Positions 9,023 through 19,734 of a stretch of 25,974 nt of DNA are shown here, piece after piece. The translations under genes were made by a program, and so were the position numbers. The DNA is from Rhizophagus sp. LPA8_4_AMF. Its lineage: Eukaryota > Glomeromycota > Glomeromycetes > Glomerales > Glomeraceae. The first letter of the stretch is position 1, and every line of letters begins with the position of its first letter. Below the pieces are notes generated by a model. It ran no database searches, was not told the DNA's origin, and saw only the letters and a list, made by a program, of their open reading frames with translations. The stretch covers positions 1 to 25,974 of the forward strand of contig JADRCO010000824.1 of the NCBI GenBank assembly GCA_021464525.1. Reading direction: 5' to 3'.

Positions 9023-11318
9023 ATGGATGATGTTCGTGTCGTAATATCCATTGGTAATTATCTAAATTCTTTTTTAAATACTGCTATTATTTAGAAAATT
9101 ATTGCTAAAAAAATTCATTTATTCAAACCAAGAGATTTTGGAACAACATATTCTGTAAGTTATTCTATTTAATCTTCTTATTTTAAACTATTGAACTTTC
9201 ATTAAATCATCGCAAAATTTTTAGGGATTCGCATATGCACATAAAGTAAATGCCGAAGTTATTACGAATGATATTTGGCCCGACCAAATCGGTCCATTAA
9301 AAACAAATACAGCATTACAGTATGATAAAAATTTTAAAAATATTGAAGAATGGGGTTATCCAGCGTTGGCTAGAAAACCAAAAAAAAGTAAAGGAAAGTC
9401 AAAAAATCAGTTTATTTCAGAACCGGTTGAGCATTTTAAATTACATTTATCTAATATGCCTGATAATGAGAAACCTGTTCTGCCTAAAGGCATAAATTAT
9501 AAGAAAGTCATCGCTGATTACTTGAAATGTATGGGAAAAGTAAGCATTTTTGTATTTATTTAAGTATGATCTTTTTTGTTGATTAAATTTTTTTTCATTT
9601 TTATTGGATTTCTTTATAAATAGTTAATCAAAGAGACAATAGGAACTAAATGGCCGAATATAAAATTCATGGAACAAGTTTTGATCATATTTACAGTTCC
9701 TGCAGGATTCTCCGATCAAGCAAAGGCGATAATGAGGGCATGTATTTATGAAGCAGGTTTAATTAACGTAAAAAGTTCTGGAAAATTACAATTTACTACT
9801 GAACGTGAGTTTATATTTCAACGTTAGCGTCTTATATCCGATTTTAATTTATAAAATAATCAATTAACCTTTTCATTTGGTTTCATTAGCTGAGGCAGCC
9901 GGTAAGCAATATCAACAAGTTCAATTATAAAATTATTATTTGAAATTTATCTAAACGTTTTTCTTTCAAAATAAAAATAAATAATAAATGAATAAAAAGC
10001 TATATATTGCATGAAAATGATTAAGGTGCATACTTTAAATATTGTGGGAAGTAAGTATATTTGATCTTTTTTAACGCTTATTTCGGAGTAGTATGAATTA
10101 ATTATTAATAAATTTTAATTAGCCAACTTCTTAACTGTTGATTGCGGAAGTGGTACTGTGGATTTAACCACACGGCAGTTATTGAAGAATGATAAATTGG
10201 GTGAAAAAACAATTAGAACATGTGGATTTTGCGGAGGAGTTTATGTTGAAAAAGGATTTCTTGCTTTTATCGGAGCGAAAATAGGACCTTCGGTTTTGAG
10301 TTTGCTTCAAGAAAACCATCATGGACAACTACTATATTTGGTTCAAGAATTTCGTAAAAAAGTAAAGTTTTTGTTTACGGGAAATAAAGAAGAGTATAAA
10401 ACTTTCGAATTGGATTTAGAAGAAGTTTGTCCAATTGTAAAACAATATATTACGGATGATAAATTAGAACAATTGGAAGAAGATGAATGGATCATAGAAC
10501 TTAAATTTGAAGATGTTAAAAGAATGTTTGATCCTGTAATTAACAAGATTATTAAATTAATACGTGAACAACTTAATAATAGTGGCCCCATTTCTGCTAT
10601 GTTCTTGGTCGGAGGTTTTAGTGAATCTAGGTATTTACAAAGAAGGATTAGAGAAGAATTTTCGAATAAAGTCAAGAATAATAATATTTTCGTACCACCC
10701 CAACCAGTGGCTGCCATTGTCAGAGGAGGTAATCGTATATAGACGTTGTAATTTTTGTTTATTGATAAAAATCTAAATAATTTATTACAAAATTAAAAGC
10801 GCTTGAATATGGTCTTAATATGAAGAAAATTAAAACCCGAAGGCTACCTTTAACATATGGAATCGAATTGGCTCCACTATGGTATGAATTTATTTTTTTC
10901 CTTTTCTTATTTAATAAAAAAAAACTATAACTTAGTATTAATTAAAATTTATAGGAAACCTGGCGACCCGCCGGACAGACGAAAAACGCATAATAGAATC
11001 TTTAAATTCAGACGCTTAGTTGAAAAAGGTGTTGAAATTGACGTTGATCAAGAATTTGGATTCGAATTACGCCCTAGTTTCGCAAATCAAACAGAACTTT
11101 TGATAGAAATATATTCCACAACCGCGAATGAAGCAACTTATTGTGATGAGCCCGGAATGAAAAAAGTTGGAAAATTAAAATTGGATTTCCCGGATCCACG
11201 TCTCGGATTTCAGAGAACAATAAAATTTACGCTAACGTTTGGTAAAATGGAGATTTGTGCTTATGCAAAAAATCAGCAAGGAAAATCAACAAATGCAACA
11301 TTCGTAATTTCCGTTTAA
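9023..11318 (+). CDS. Hsp70-like ATPase (HSPA12-type), nine exons
   Basis: This is an actin/Hsp70-fold ATPase of the divergent HSPA12-like group, probably cytosolic. Exons: 9023-9053, 9135-9154, 9225-9539, 9624-9804, 9890-9901, 10000-10050, 10123-10728, 10800-10881 and 10955-11318. They give 553 residues with every junction in frame and GT-AG introns of about 70-100 bp. The phosphate-1 motif DFGTTYSGFAYAHK starts at residue 11. EPEAAAIYC is at about 184-190. The phosphate-2 motif DCGSGTVD is at 210-217 (canonical DxGGGTxD, so one Gly is Ser). The adenosine motif FLVGGFSES is at about 364-372. The C-terminal part is short and unlike the classical Hsp70 substrate domain, as expected of this group. 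The start is the ATG that supplies the short lead MDDVRVVISI before the DFGTT loop. The usual Gly before IDFGTT is Ser. It appears intact. Such genes form large families in mycorrhizal fungi. Partners are unknown; a chaperone or nucleotide-sensing role is inference. Confidence 0.93.
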
Positions 11319-11381
11319 AACATTGTCTTTTGTAAAATATTATTTGGATCAAACATTATTTACATTTATTATCAAACAATT

Positions 11382-11407
11382 TATATATATATATATATAT
11401 ATATATT
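11382..11407. repeat. (TA)n microsatellite
   Basis: An uninterrupted TA run of about 13 units lies 64 bp after the Hsp70-like stop codon. Confidence 0.9.
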
Positions 11408-13425
11408 TTAATCTTCAACATTGTCGATATTAAATTTTTGAATCAAAATTGTTTTCACATTTAAAAATTTTTACAAGCAAATTAGTAAAATGAAAAAGTA
11501 GATTAAAAAAAGTTCGAAATTAAAAAATATTGTTATTGCAAACGTAAAGAATTTAAATAAAAAGACTTTGTTTTGTTTGTTTAAAAGGATAATATACAAA
11601 TTTATTCGCGCCGCAGTTTATATAATTAGTTTTCCACATGAAAGCTTGAAGTTTTTAAAAAGCCTATTATAAACTTAAAATAAGCATAGCTTAACCATAT
11701 GTTGAATTCCCTAGTTAGTATGATCGAGACGATACTACAATTAAACCTACAAGCCTATTGTGAGGAAAAAGAATCAACATTATATTGAGCTTTTAAGTAT
11801 TGCGCCTTTACTTTCCACATAATTTAATAAGTCACTTTAAAGATTGCTATTAAAAAAGCTGTGCTTCTCTTTAATTTTGAGAATGAAACCGATAGCATGA
11901 CCAAAATTGAAAATGAAATCGGAACTTTCATTTTTTCAGTTTCACTTCAAAATATTTTCTTCAAAAAATAATGATTTTTTTTTTACTTTTTTTGAAGAAC
12001 TAAATGATTCTTTCTTTTACTTTTTAGATATCGGGCTTCCTCGGTTGACTATTTGGATCAGTAAGTTTTTAAAGAGAAGCATTAAAATTTTATTTTATTT
12101 TAATTTTTTTTATAAATTTTTTTTAATCCATCTTTTTTTTAATAGAGGTCAGTTCCGATTCTTTGGATATAAGGAAGATTTCGAATTTGATTACTTGAAT
12201 GAAACTTCAAATTTTTTTTAAGAAATGTTAACTTTTCGCCATTGTCTTTTGTAGATCTTGAGTGCATAATATGTTTCAAATGCTCACATTTAGATTATCA
12301 ACTTTGATAAATATAAAACAATGATATCAAATATATCTAGGTAACTTCGCTGATTTTTCTTTAAGCGTAGATTTAGTCGGATCAGTCCTTCCACGGGAAG
12401 CAAGTTTTTGGGGTAGAAGGTATATTTCAGCTAAACTTTGCAACTTTAAATTCTTATTTACTAATAGATGTTCACAAATTTTTACATAGGAGGCAATAAA
12501 TATATCAAAATAATTACATTATATTTTTTACTTAACTTTCTTTTTTGGCAGTAAAAAAAGTAATCCACATTTCCTTTTTGAATACTTATTACGCTATTAT
12601 CATTTTCTATAAAATTTTATATTTTCTTAATTTTCTTTCTAATAAAAAAGCCTGACACTTATTGCCCAATATTCATTATCCTGATACTCATTATCCCAAT
12701 AGATTATCTGTAAAATTTTATAATAATCATAATTGTTTCAATAAAACATTGACATTTGTGAAGTATTAAAAAATATTAATTAATCCGACCATTTTTGCAT
12801 AATACAGTACTATAGAAATTATTACATAATAATAAATATTAAATTAATTTTATAAAATTATTAGGATTAATAAAAATCTTTACAATAAAAAAAAAAAATT
12901 TTTTTTTGTGATAATGAGTTTATGATTTTGTCAGGATTGTGAGCGTTTGGATTTTGAATGGTTCACTTTTAAAGAGGGTAGAACCAATTGATCCTAGAAG
13001 CATTTGGTGGTAGTTCTACAATTAAACGATTAGGAATAAGATAAATTTCTTTCGAAATAATTTCAACATTAATTTCATTATTATCGAAGTAAAAAAACAA
13101 ACTGATATTTCTTCGAGTCACGGTGAGAAGATAAAGGTTCTTAGTACTTTTTAAAAATTATTTTTTATAACGTTAAATCATGCTAGTTGCTAGTTGAATA
13201 TGATAAATTATAAGGAGTGAATTCATAAACATATAAAATAATTATATAAAAAATGAGTATTCAGTATTTATTCTTAATTTATATGTTTATTTTAACTACA
13301 GATAAGTGACAAAAAAACTTTTAATAAAACACTAATATTTGATTTTTATAACTAACTATAACAAATTTGAACAACAAGTCAGATATATAATTTAAAATAT
13401 TGAAATATTCCATAGTTAAAAGCCA
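11408..13425. other. AT-rich spacer, no gene recognised
   Basis: The longest plus frame (11907-12221) is Phe-rich low-complexity sequence. Two short protein-like traces, near 12367-12440 and 12930-13010, are too short to call. About 12655-12705 has three imperfect copies of attatcc/attgccc. No RNA gene was seen. Confidence 0.5.
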
Positions 13426-13941
13426 TCACGCTTTCAAAAATAACTGTTTTTCTGCTTCACGACGTCTTACCAAGCCAGGCAATCTTTGTTTTTTAGCATA
13501 TACCCACTTGCCAAACTCTTCTGAAGCACCTTGAGTATCACCTTCTTTGAGCTTTTTGAGCAACGTGGATGACCCAAGATTACCACAGCCAAGGTTGAAT
13601 GCGAAAGAAACCACTGCGGAGAATTGATTTGAATTAAGTCCTGGAACTTGTTTATTAACGTAATCTTCAAACTTGACTAAATCCTTTCTGAGTAATTCTT
13701 CACCTTCTTCAATAGAGATAGGAGCTTTAATATCATCGCTGTCTTTATTAGCTTCGCAGTTATGACCATATCCAATAGTTTTAATGCCCTAATGTAATAA
13801 ACAATGTTATTTCAGTCACACCGAATCGTTAATATAATGAATAACAAGAATAACAACCACTGGGTCATCGTAAAACTTTTCCTCAAATTTTTCAAATGAT
13901 TTGATAAGTTCTAATCCTTCGTCATTAATTCTGCGTGACAT
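13426..13941 (-). CDS. GH24 phage-type lysozyme, two exons
   Basis: This enzyme would hydrolyse the beta-1,4 bond between N-acetylmuramic acid and N-acetylglucosamine in peptidoglycan. Exon 1 is 13941-13858 and exon 2 is 13788-13426, giving 148 residues, close to the T4/lambdoid endolysin core length. The catalytic triad is visible as Glu17 (LIKSFEKF), Asp26 (YDDPVG) and Thr32 (KTIGYGH). Its E-x8-D-x5-T spacing equals that of T4 lysozyme E11/D20/T26. The later family motifs VSFAFNLGCGNLGSSTL and LPGLVRRREAE are both present. The 69-nt intron ends attacattag; its donor reads gttgtt or, three bases earlier, gtggtt, so Val28 is not certain. The ATG at 13941 starts the domain directly and leaves no signal peptide. 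An upstream in-frame ATG at 14094 would add a hydrophobic N-terminus, but that reading runs through the TATA-like tract. GH24 is mainly phage and bacterial, so lateral acquisition followed by intron gain is likely. A defensive or endosymbiont-directed role is inference. Confidence 0.92.
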
Positions 13942-14007
13942 TTTGATAATGTTATTATGAAATTCTTCTTGGGAAAAAAAGTGAGATTGTATCTCAAGTA
14001 ATGCAAG

Positions 14008-14022
14008 CATATATATATATAA
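14008..14022 (-). promoter_or_regulatory. Probable TATA element of the lysozyme gene
   Basis: An alternating TA tract (minus strand ttatatatatatatg) lies about 67-81 nt upstream of the chosen lysozyme ATG. That is a normal distance for a core promoter with a short 5' UTR, and it supports the start at 13941. Confidence 0.45.
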
Positions 14023-14332
14023 GATCCGAATTACTATAATACAGCTAACCAAGATACGGAAATAATGAACGGAAATTACAATACTGCTAATCAATATATG
14101 GAAATATTACAAAGGAGCATCAAAGTTGTATCAAAAGATTTGCAGTGGTTCCACAGATGACAATGAGATGAATTTGTTATTCAATGAGAATATGCTTTCG
14201 CCGCTTATTTGTTCCATAATTGTTTACATACAGTATATATATAGAGATATATGTATAAATATAGATCGCTACGATCGTTAACGAATGGAAACAAAATTGG
14301 ATTCCATTAAAAACCATAAAAGGTAAAATCGT

Positions 14333-14573
14333 ACTAACTATTTTTAAAATAGTGCCAAATTAATTTGGCATGCTATGATGTATAGAATAATGGACCAATT
14401 AGTAATTTATAATGAACTAAAGGTTGTCCGATCTCCGAACGATATTCGCTACTAACCATTTTTAAAATTCTGAATAACTGAATAGTGCCAAATTATTTTG
14501 GCATACTATGATGTACCAATTAGTAATTTGTAATGAAGGTTGTCCGAAGTCCGAACTCCAACCAATATTTGCC
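14333..14573. repeat. Tandem duplication of about 120 bp with internal palindrome
   Basis: Copy 1 (14333-14450) and copy 2 (14451-14573) share actaac(t/c)atttttaaaa, atagtgccaaatta, ggcat(g/a)ctatgatgta, ccaattagtaattt and ggttgtccga(t/a). Small insertions and deletions separate them. Copy 1 contains the perfect palindrome gccaaattaatttggc (14354-14369), which is slightly decayed in copy 2 (14489-14504). It lies about 400 bp upstream of the lysozyme gene and could be a duplicated regulatory site or a transposon relic. Confidence 0.8.
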
Positions 14574-15916
14574 ACCCAAATTTTGAGGGAGAAACTTTTT
14601 AACAAATAAACAAGGTGTAAATAGAGAAAAGATGTTTATCATTTCAATCTAACTGCTTTTACATAACCGAATAAAAAAATTTACTTAAACATATAACAAA
14701 TATTATTTATTTTTAATGTAAATGATAATGCTTAAATTAAATAGGTCGAATTTAATGAGAATTCGCAATCACGATGAGTATAATATTAAAGTGCATAGCT
14801 ATGAATAATCAAAATTTTTTATTAAATTTAGTACATTCCGTTTTTGAACTAATTGATTAAGTAACGTCACATTGTAAATTCTGGAGAACGTCATTTAGCG
14901 GTATAATGATATATACATTTATTTATTTGTATAGTATTAAGGTGCCATATAACTTGCTCAGGTTATGCCATGTCATTGACACAATCTGAATCGAAACGAA
15001 GAGGATTTCTTTATTGTATAGACTCTATTGATCACATTATAAAATCCCCTGGGAGTACAATTTAGTCTATTTATTTTTTGGTAATTTTTTATTCACAACC
15101 AATTAATTTTGGTCACATTTTATACTTGTATTTTGTATATTGTATTTATTTTTATATTTGTTTTTATTACTTCTTCGGTATTATTAATAAAATGTGATCT
15201 CAAAGTTTGAGAATTAATATTTCAAATATCGACTCATTTATTATTTCTATTGTTTGGATACGTACGTGCACTGAGCTTGCTTTTAAGATAACAAAAGCTA
15301 CATTGAACAAAATCAACAAAAGTAATTTATATAAGTAGCAACATTTAACCAATTTTTTTTTTAGACGACATTTACTCTAATGACCTTCTCCGAAAAAAAA
15401 TTCCTTGATTATTTTCTTTTCTAATAATAAAAAATAAACCTTCTTTTTCATTTGTAACAAACAAGTGAAGGATAAATTTTATTTTTTCTTTCTAATAAAA
15501 AAATTATCATTAAATTATCAAGAACTTTATGATTTTTTAAAAAAGAATACTTCAGGTAAATTCTTTTTTTTAGTTAAATCGTTTTATATATATGAAATTT
15601 TTCTAAGAAATAAATGAATGGGGTTTTCATCCCAATTTAAAATATAATTCACTGTTTAATCTACTAGATTTTTTTTAAAAAAAAAATACGTACTTTCTTG
15701 TAAATTTATAATGACTATTCTAAAATAGATTAAATTAATATATTAAAGTTAATAAATTTATCGATCATATCATAGAAGATTAATACATTCTAACCAGCGG
15801 TAGTAATCTCTTTTCGTTGATATAAAATATTAAAGCATTTAGGAACGCTCGGCGATAGAGTATGAACGCTCAGAGATTGGATAACTAGCGATAGGGTAGC
15901 CAGCAATATGATAAGA
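14574..15916. other. AT-rich spacer, no gene recognised
   Basis: Neither strand shows a credible frame. A TATA-like ttataaaat near 15037, followed about 70 bp later by aaccaatt, resembles a promoter, but no gene follows. At 15842-15875 the short motif gaacgctc(g/a) is repeated twice. Confidence 0.5.
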
Positions 15917-16134
15917 TTACACTCCAAGAGTCCTCCCAACTGTAGCAGATGCACAGGCATATATTGGGGCTTTTGGATTTTCAACTAGATCCATAACAGC
16001 AACTTCAATAAGGTATGTATCAGGAAGTTTAGGTGTCGGAACATCTTTTGCAGCGATAATAAATGGTTCTCCTGATTTACTGTATATGACTCGATAAAAA
16101 AGCTGTAAATAGGTACCGGTACGAAGTTGGAAGA
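15917..16134 (-). CDS. Terminal exon or fragment of an unknown gene
   Basis: An open stretch of 71 codons with balanced protein-like composition starts after a possible splice acceptor (cataag, minus strand) and ends at TAA 15919-15917. It reads LRTGTYLQLFYRVIYSKSGE at its start and IEVAVMDLVENPKAPIYACA near its end. The hydrophobic/polar alternation suggests beta strands. The sequence is clearly unlike the random AT-rich translations around it. No start codon or upstream exon could be found, so this is either a last exon or an orphaned fragment. Family and function are not recognised. Confidence 0.45.
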
Positions 16135-17790
16135 CTTATGGACTTTAAAGTTTTTCATTTGAAGACAAACATAAAATTTCGCTTTATCTTGAAAGTATTT
16201 CAGTTGTAATTTTTTTTATTTGTGAATATTATTAAATTTTCGGAAGTATCAATAACTTGGTCTTTTCATAAAGTAAAAACAGTCTCTTGAATTCATAAAA
16301 TATCGTATTTTCTCCTTTTTGAAAAATATTTCATTTTTTAAAAGATGGATGATTATACTGTAACGCAAATCATTACGTATGAATTTGGAGTAGGGATCTA
16401 TATAATGTGAAGGATTTATTTTACGTCTATCATTTTTACCATTTTATTATGTATTGCGTCCATTTATTCATTTATCATTTATTTTACATATCATTTCATC
16501 AAAGTTAACAAGATTTATATTTTAATAATGTAAATATTATTAAGCTAAATCAGGATTTATTTATTATTAGTAAAGAACTTACAACATTTATATAATAACT
16601 AGGCAAACGGGAACCGTGAAAGTCCGTCGCATAATTAAATCATGGCGCAGTGGCTTGTTGAAAAATGTGTTACAAATAAATGTGTCACAAACAAAAAAGG
16701 GAAATAAGTATAATTCAAAAAGGGTGTGACGTAGGTGGAAGGAAAAAAACATGGGTTAAACCGGTACTGTGAATTTTACTAGTTCGCTACAGTAATAAAT
16801 AGTCCTTCGCTAAAGCTCCGGACAATTACGATCCAAAGTCAAAGTATATGTAATGATGGTATTGGTTTATAAAGTTGCGAGACAAAAATATTCAAAAAAA
16901 AAAAAATAATTTTTAATAATTTTTTCCAAAGTGTCTCATAAATGTATAAAATTCTATAAAAATTAGCTAAATTTTCGGGTATACACCGTATACACCGTTA
17001 CATTCAGATCACAAATTTTCTGAAATCGATTATTGCTCATACGAAATTAATTGGCTTATTCAAAAAAGCACTTCGTGTTCGTGATTTATTAAATTTTAAA
17101 CGAACCCATACAAGAATAAATGATGGTACAAATACCATAGAGTTCAAGATTTCTGAATATAAAACGATAAATGATAAGCTGGTCCAATAATTTTTAGTAC
17201 TAAAACCTCCTTATTCTTTGCGTTCATAACTTTAATACATGAATTGGCCACTACTATTTTTATAAATAATAGTTAATAAAAAATCATTTGTTACAAATTC
17301 GTGTTACCAACACCTCCCTCTCTGCAAGAAATATAGAAAAAGTAATTTGTGCGCTCTTTGTGATTTATTTATTTTTAGATTAGACGAACTCATACTGCCA
17401 TACAACAATTTTCTAATAATAACACTTCCTTGACCCAAAAATAAACTAAAGATGGATGACGAGGTATTAAATTTTTGTGGATCTCAAGGCTGAGATTGCT
17501 TCGCTTCGGTTTATTAATTGCCGCATAATAGAAAAAATATATCAAAATTTGTAATTAAAAATTCGTCAAAAGTTTTAATAGAGAAGTTCATTATTAAGTG
17601 GTAAACTACTGACGGATACAGTTTTGTTATATTAAAATTTATTTTAATATTATTATTCATACTAAATTATTATTATTTTGAAAGGGAATGGCTAATTCTC
17701 ATCCGAATAGATTAGGAATTATTTATTAAAATTTTAATACTTTTATATTAAATAATTTGTTTACATGTATTTTTTATTCTTGGGATGATT
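16135..17790. other. AT-rich spacer with one weak open stretch
   Basis: A plus-strand frame of about 75 codons without ATG support (about 16962-17190) ends KTINDKLVQ and has no recognised domain; it may be chance or a relic. No upstream exon of the 16134 fragment was identified, and nothing else was found. Confidence 0.4.
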
Positions 17791-17956
17791 TCATTTTAGC
17801 GCAAATTCGGTTGATCTGGTAACAAAAAATATTCCATCGGTAAAAATTGAAACTCTATCAGTAATCCTAACGTTGAGACCAGGGTATAATGCAAGGTTGA
17901 GTTCTCCATTTACCGTAGTCTTTAACGCGTAGGTTGGAGAGCTAGTTTTTCCCAAT
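17791..17956 (-). CDS. Terminal exon of an unknown gene
   Basis: A 54-codon open stretch follows a well-formed splice acceptor (ttctttaatttag, minus strand) and ends at TGA 17793-17791. It includes TTVNGELNLALYPGLNVRIT and SIFTDGIFFVTRSTEFALK. Alternating hydrophobic residues suggest a beta-rich C-terminal domain. Upstream exons above 17956 could not be recognised, so the gene may be truncated. It lies on the same strand as the fragment at 15917-16134, with no evidence that the two belong together. Function unknown. Confidence 0.45.
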
Positions 17957-19600
17957 CTAAATTAAAGAAAAATAATCTTAACATTGATTCTTAATAATAG
18001 CGTAATTGTATATCTACAACAAGAAGCAAGAAACCTTCAAAGTCAATGAAATAATATCTGGCTTATGTAAAAAAGATATATATATACTGTATATATCATT
18101 CTTTTATGATTTTATTAAACGAAAATGAAATTTCGAATAGATCAATAATCCGAAATAAAATTTTTTTTTTATTTAATAATAAACAAATATCACCTCGTCT
18201 GCTAATTAATTCTTTAATGTACAGCGCGCTGGAACGTTTAGTATAGTGCAAATTTTCATCATTTTAAAACAATCAACAGCCGAACATGATACTATAACCA
18301 TTAACCAGTGGTTCATTAAGTCACTTTAATCGATAAGGTTATTATAACCTCGTCAATAGTTTCTCTATCTTTTTTATCTATAAAAAAAAATATTTTTTTA
18401 TTACAATAATTCTGGATGCTATAAAAATACAGAAATTAGATTTTTAACAATATACGTAGTCTAATATACCACATGCTACAACTACCGTTGTATTTAGCGA
18501 GGCAAGCAAATAAATATAATTTTTTTATAAACCATGTTACTTATGAAAAGTCTATGTAAACAATAAGTCTAATAAAATATATTCATCAATGTGAAACATT
18601 TTTCAAATATAAACTTCAAAAAAAAATAATAATAAAACTATTTATCTGTCTGCGGCGCAGCAATTTTTTTGTACGTTTTTTCGGTTTTTTTCATCCTTTA
18701 TTCATCGTTAAATTCGAAATATAAAAAATCGGTTTTATTTTTTTCTATCGTACATGACGGAGCATAATTTTTTTCATAATAAATTTATTTAAAATTACGG
18801 TTCCTATCTAGTAATATTCAAGATATTTATTTAAAAAGAAAAATTCCGTGCGGATATCCCAAGATGATCATTTCGGCGGTGTTAATCACATGATCATGCT
18901 CATATCACGAATGGATTTACTTTTATGGATTACTTTTTTGTACAAGATTTTATAATTATAGAATTGTGATAAAAATAAAACTATATCATTAATTCTTATT
19001 ACGTCAAATGAGTAAATATTAAATAAATAATAAGTTTTTTTTTTTCTCATATTCATGCACAATATCTGATATTGTGTTCATAATTTATGAAATAACTTTA
19101 TATGTAATCAAGAATTTATTTGAATAAAATTAACGTAAAATTTTCCTTTTTTTGATACCACCGGCCAGAATTATATAATTGCTAAGGCTGAAAATTTTGT
19201 AGATCAATTTGCCTGCATGACTATCATAACTATGATTATTTCTACTTTCAGTTAAACTGATAAAATTTGAATGATAAAACATTTAATTTTTTTTTTTATA
19301 TCTATGAAATTACCATTCTTTATAATAAGAAAAAAGTATGAAAAGCTAAAAATATATACGTATAATATTTTTTGATTATAATAAAAAAAAAAATGAATGA
19401 AATTTAATTTTAATTTTTTTTTTTTTCTTCTAACGATTTTTGTGAAAGGGAAATTAAAATCTATTAATAAAAAATGTTATTTTAAATAATAGCTATGAAT
19501 TTTCCTTTTACGTTCCCTTTATACAATTTCAATCAATCTTTTGAAAAAAGTTGATTGATATAACTATGGGATTTCTATTTGAAGGAATCACTCTCAAAAG
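17957..19600. other. AT-rich spacer, no gene recognised
   Basis: No credible frame, RNA gene or transposon end was found. Long T and A homopolymers are frequent. A (TA)n stretch containing tatatactgtatatat lies at about 18077-18097. Confidence 0.5.
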
Positions 19601-19636
19601 TTATAATATATGAACTTTTTTATGATTTTCAAAAAT

Positions 19637-19644
19637 TATATAAA
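19637..19644 (+). promoter_or_regulatory. Probable TATA box of the repeat-precursor gene
   Basis: tatataaa lies 91 bp before the start codon of the secreted repeat protein. That leaves a predicted 5' UTR of about 60 bases. Confidence 0.45.
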
Positions 19645-19734
19645 CCTCGTTTTTTCCCTTCAAAAATTTCTTCAGTTCGATCTGAAATAATTATAAAGAT
19701 CGAGATAAAAAAAGTTCTAATTATAAAAAAAAAA

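Noticed and set aside
10343-10717. A 124-codon minus-strand frame
   Set aside because: It is a shadow of Hsp70-like exon 7, which carries clear family motifs on the plus strand.
11907-12221. A 104-codon plus-strand frame
   Set aside because: It is dominated by Phe from T-rich DNA and has no protein-like features.
15030-15110. TATA and CCAAT-like sites resembling a promoter
   Set aside because: No gene follows in either direction within a plausible distance.
16595-16740. GC-richer patch considered as a tRNA or transposon end
   Set aside because: No cloverleaf could be drawn, no box A/B pair was found and no inverted partner end was seen.
16962-17190. About 75 open plus-strand codons ending KTINDKLVQ
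   Set aside because: No start codon, splice signals or known domain. A stretch this long can arise by chance in six frames of 26 kb.
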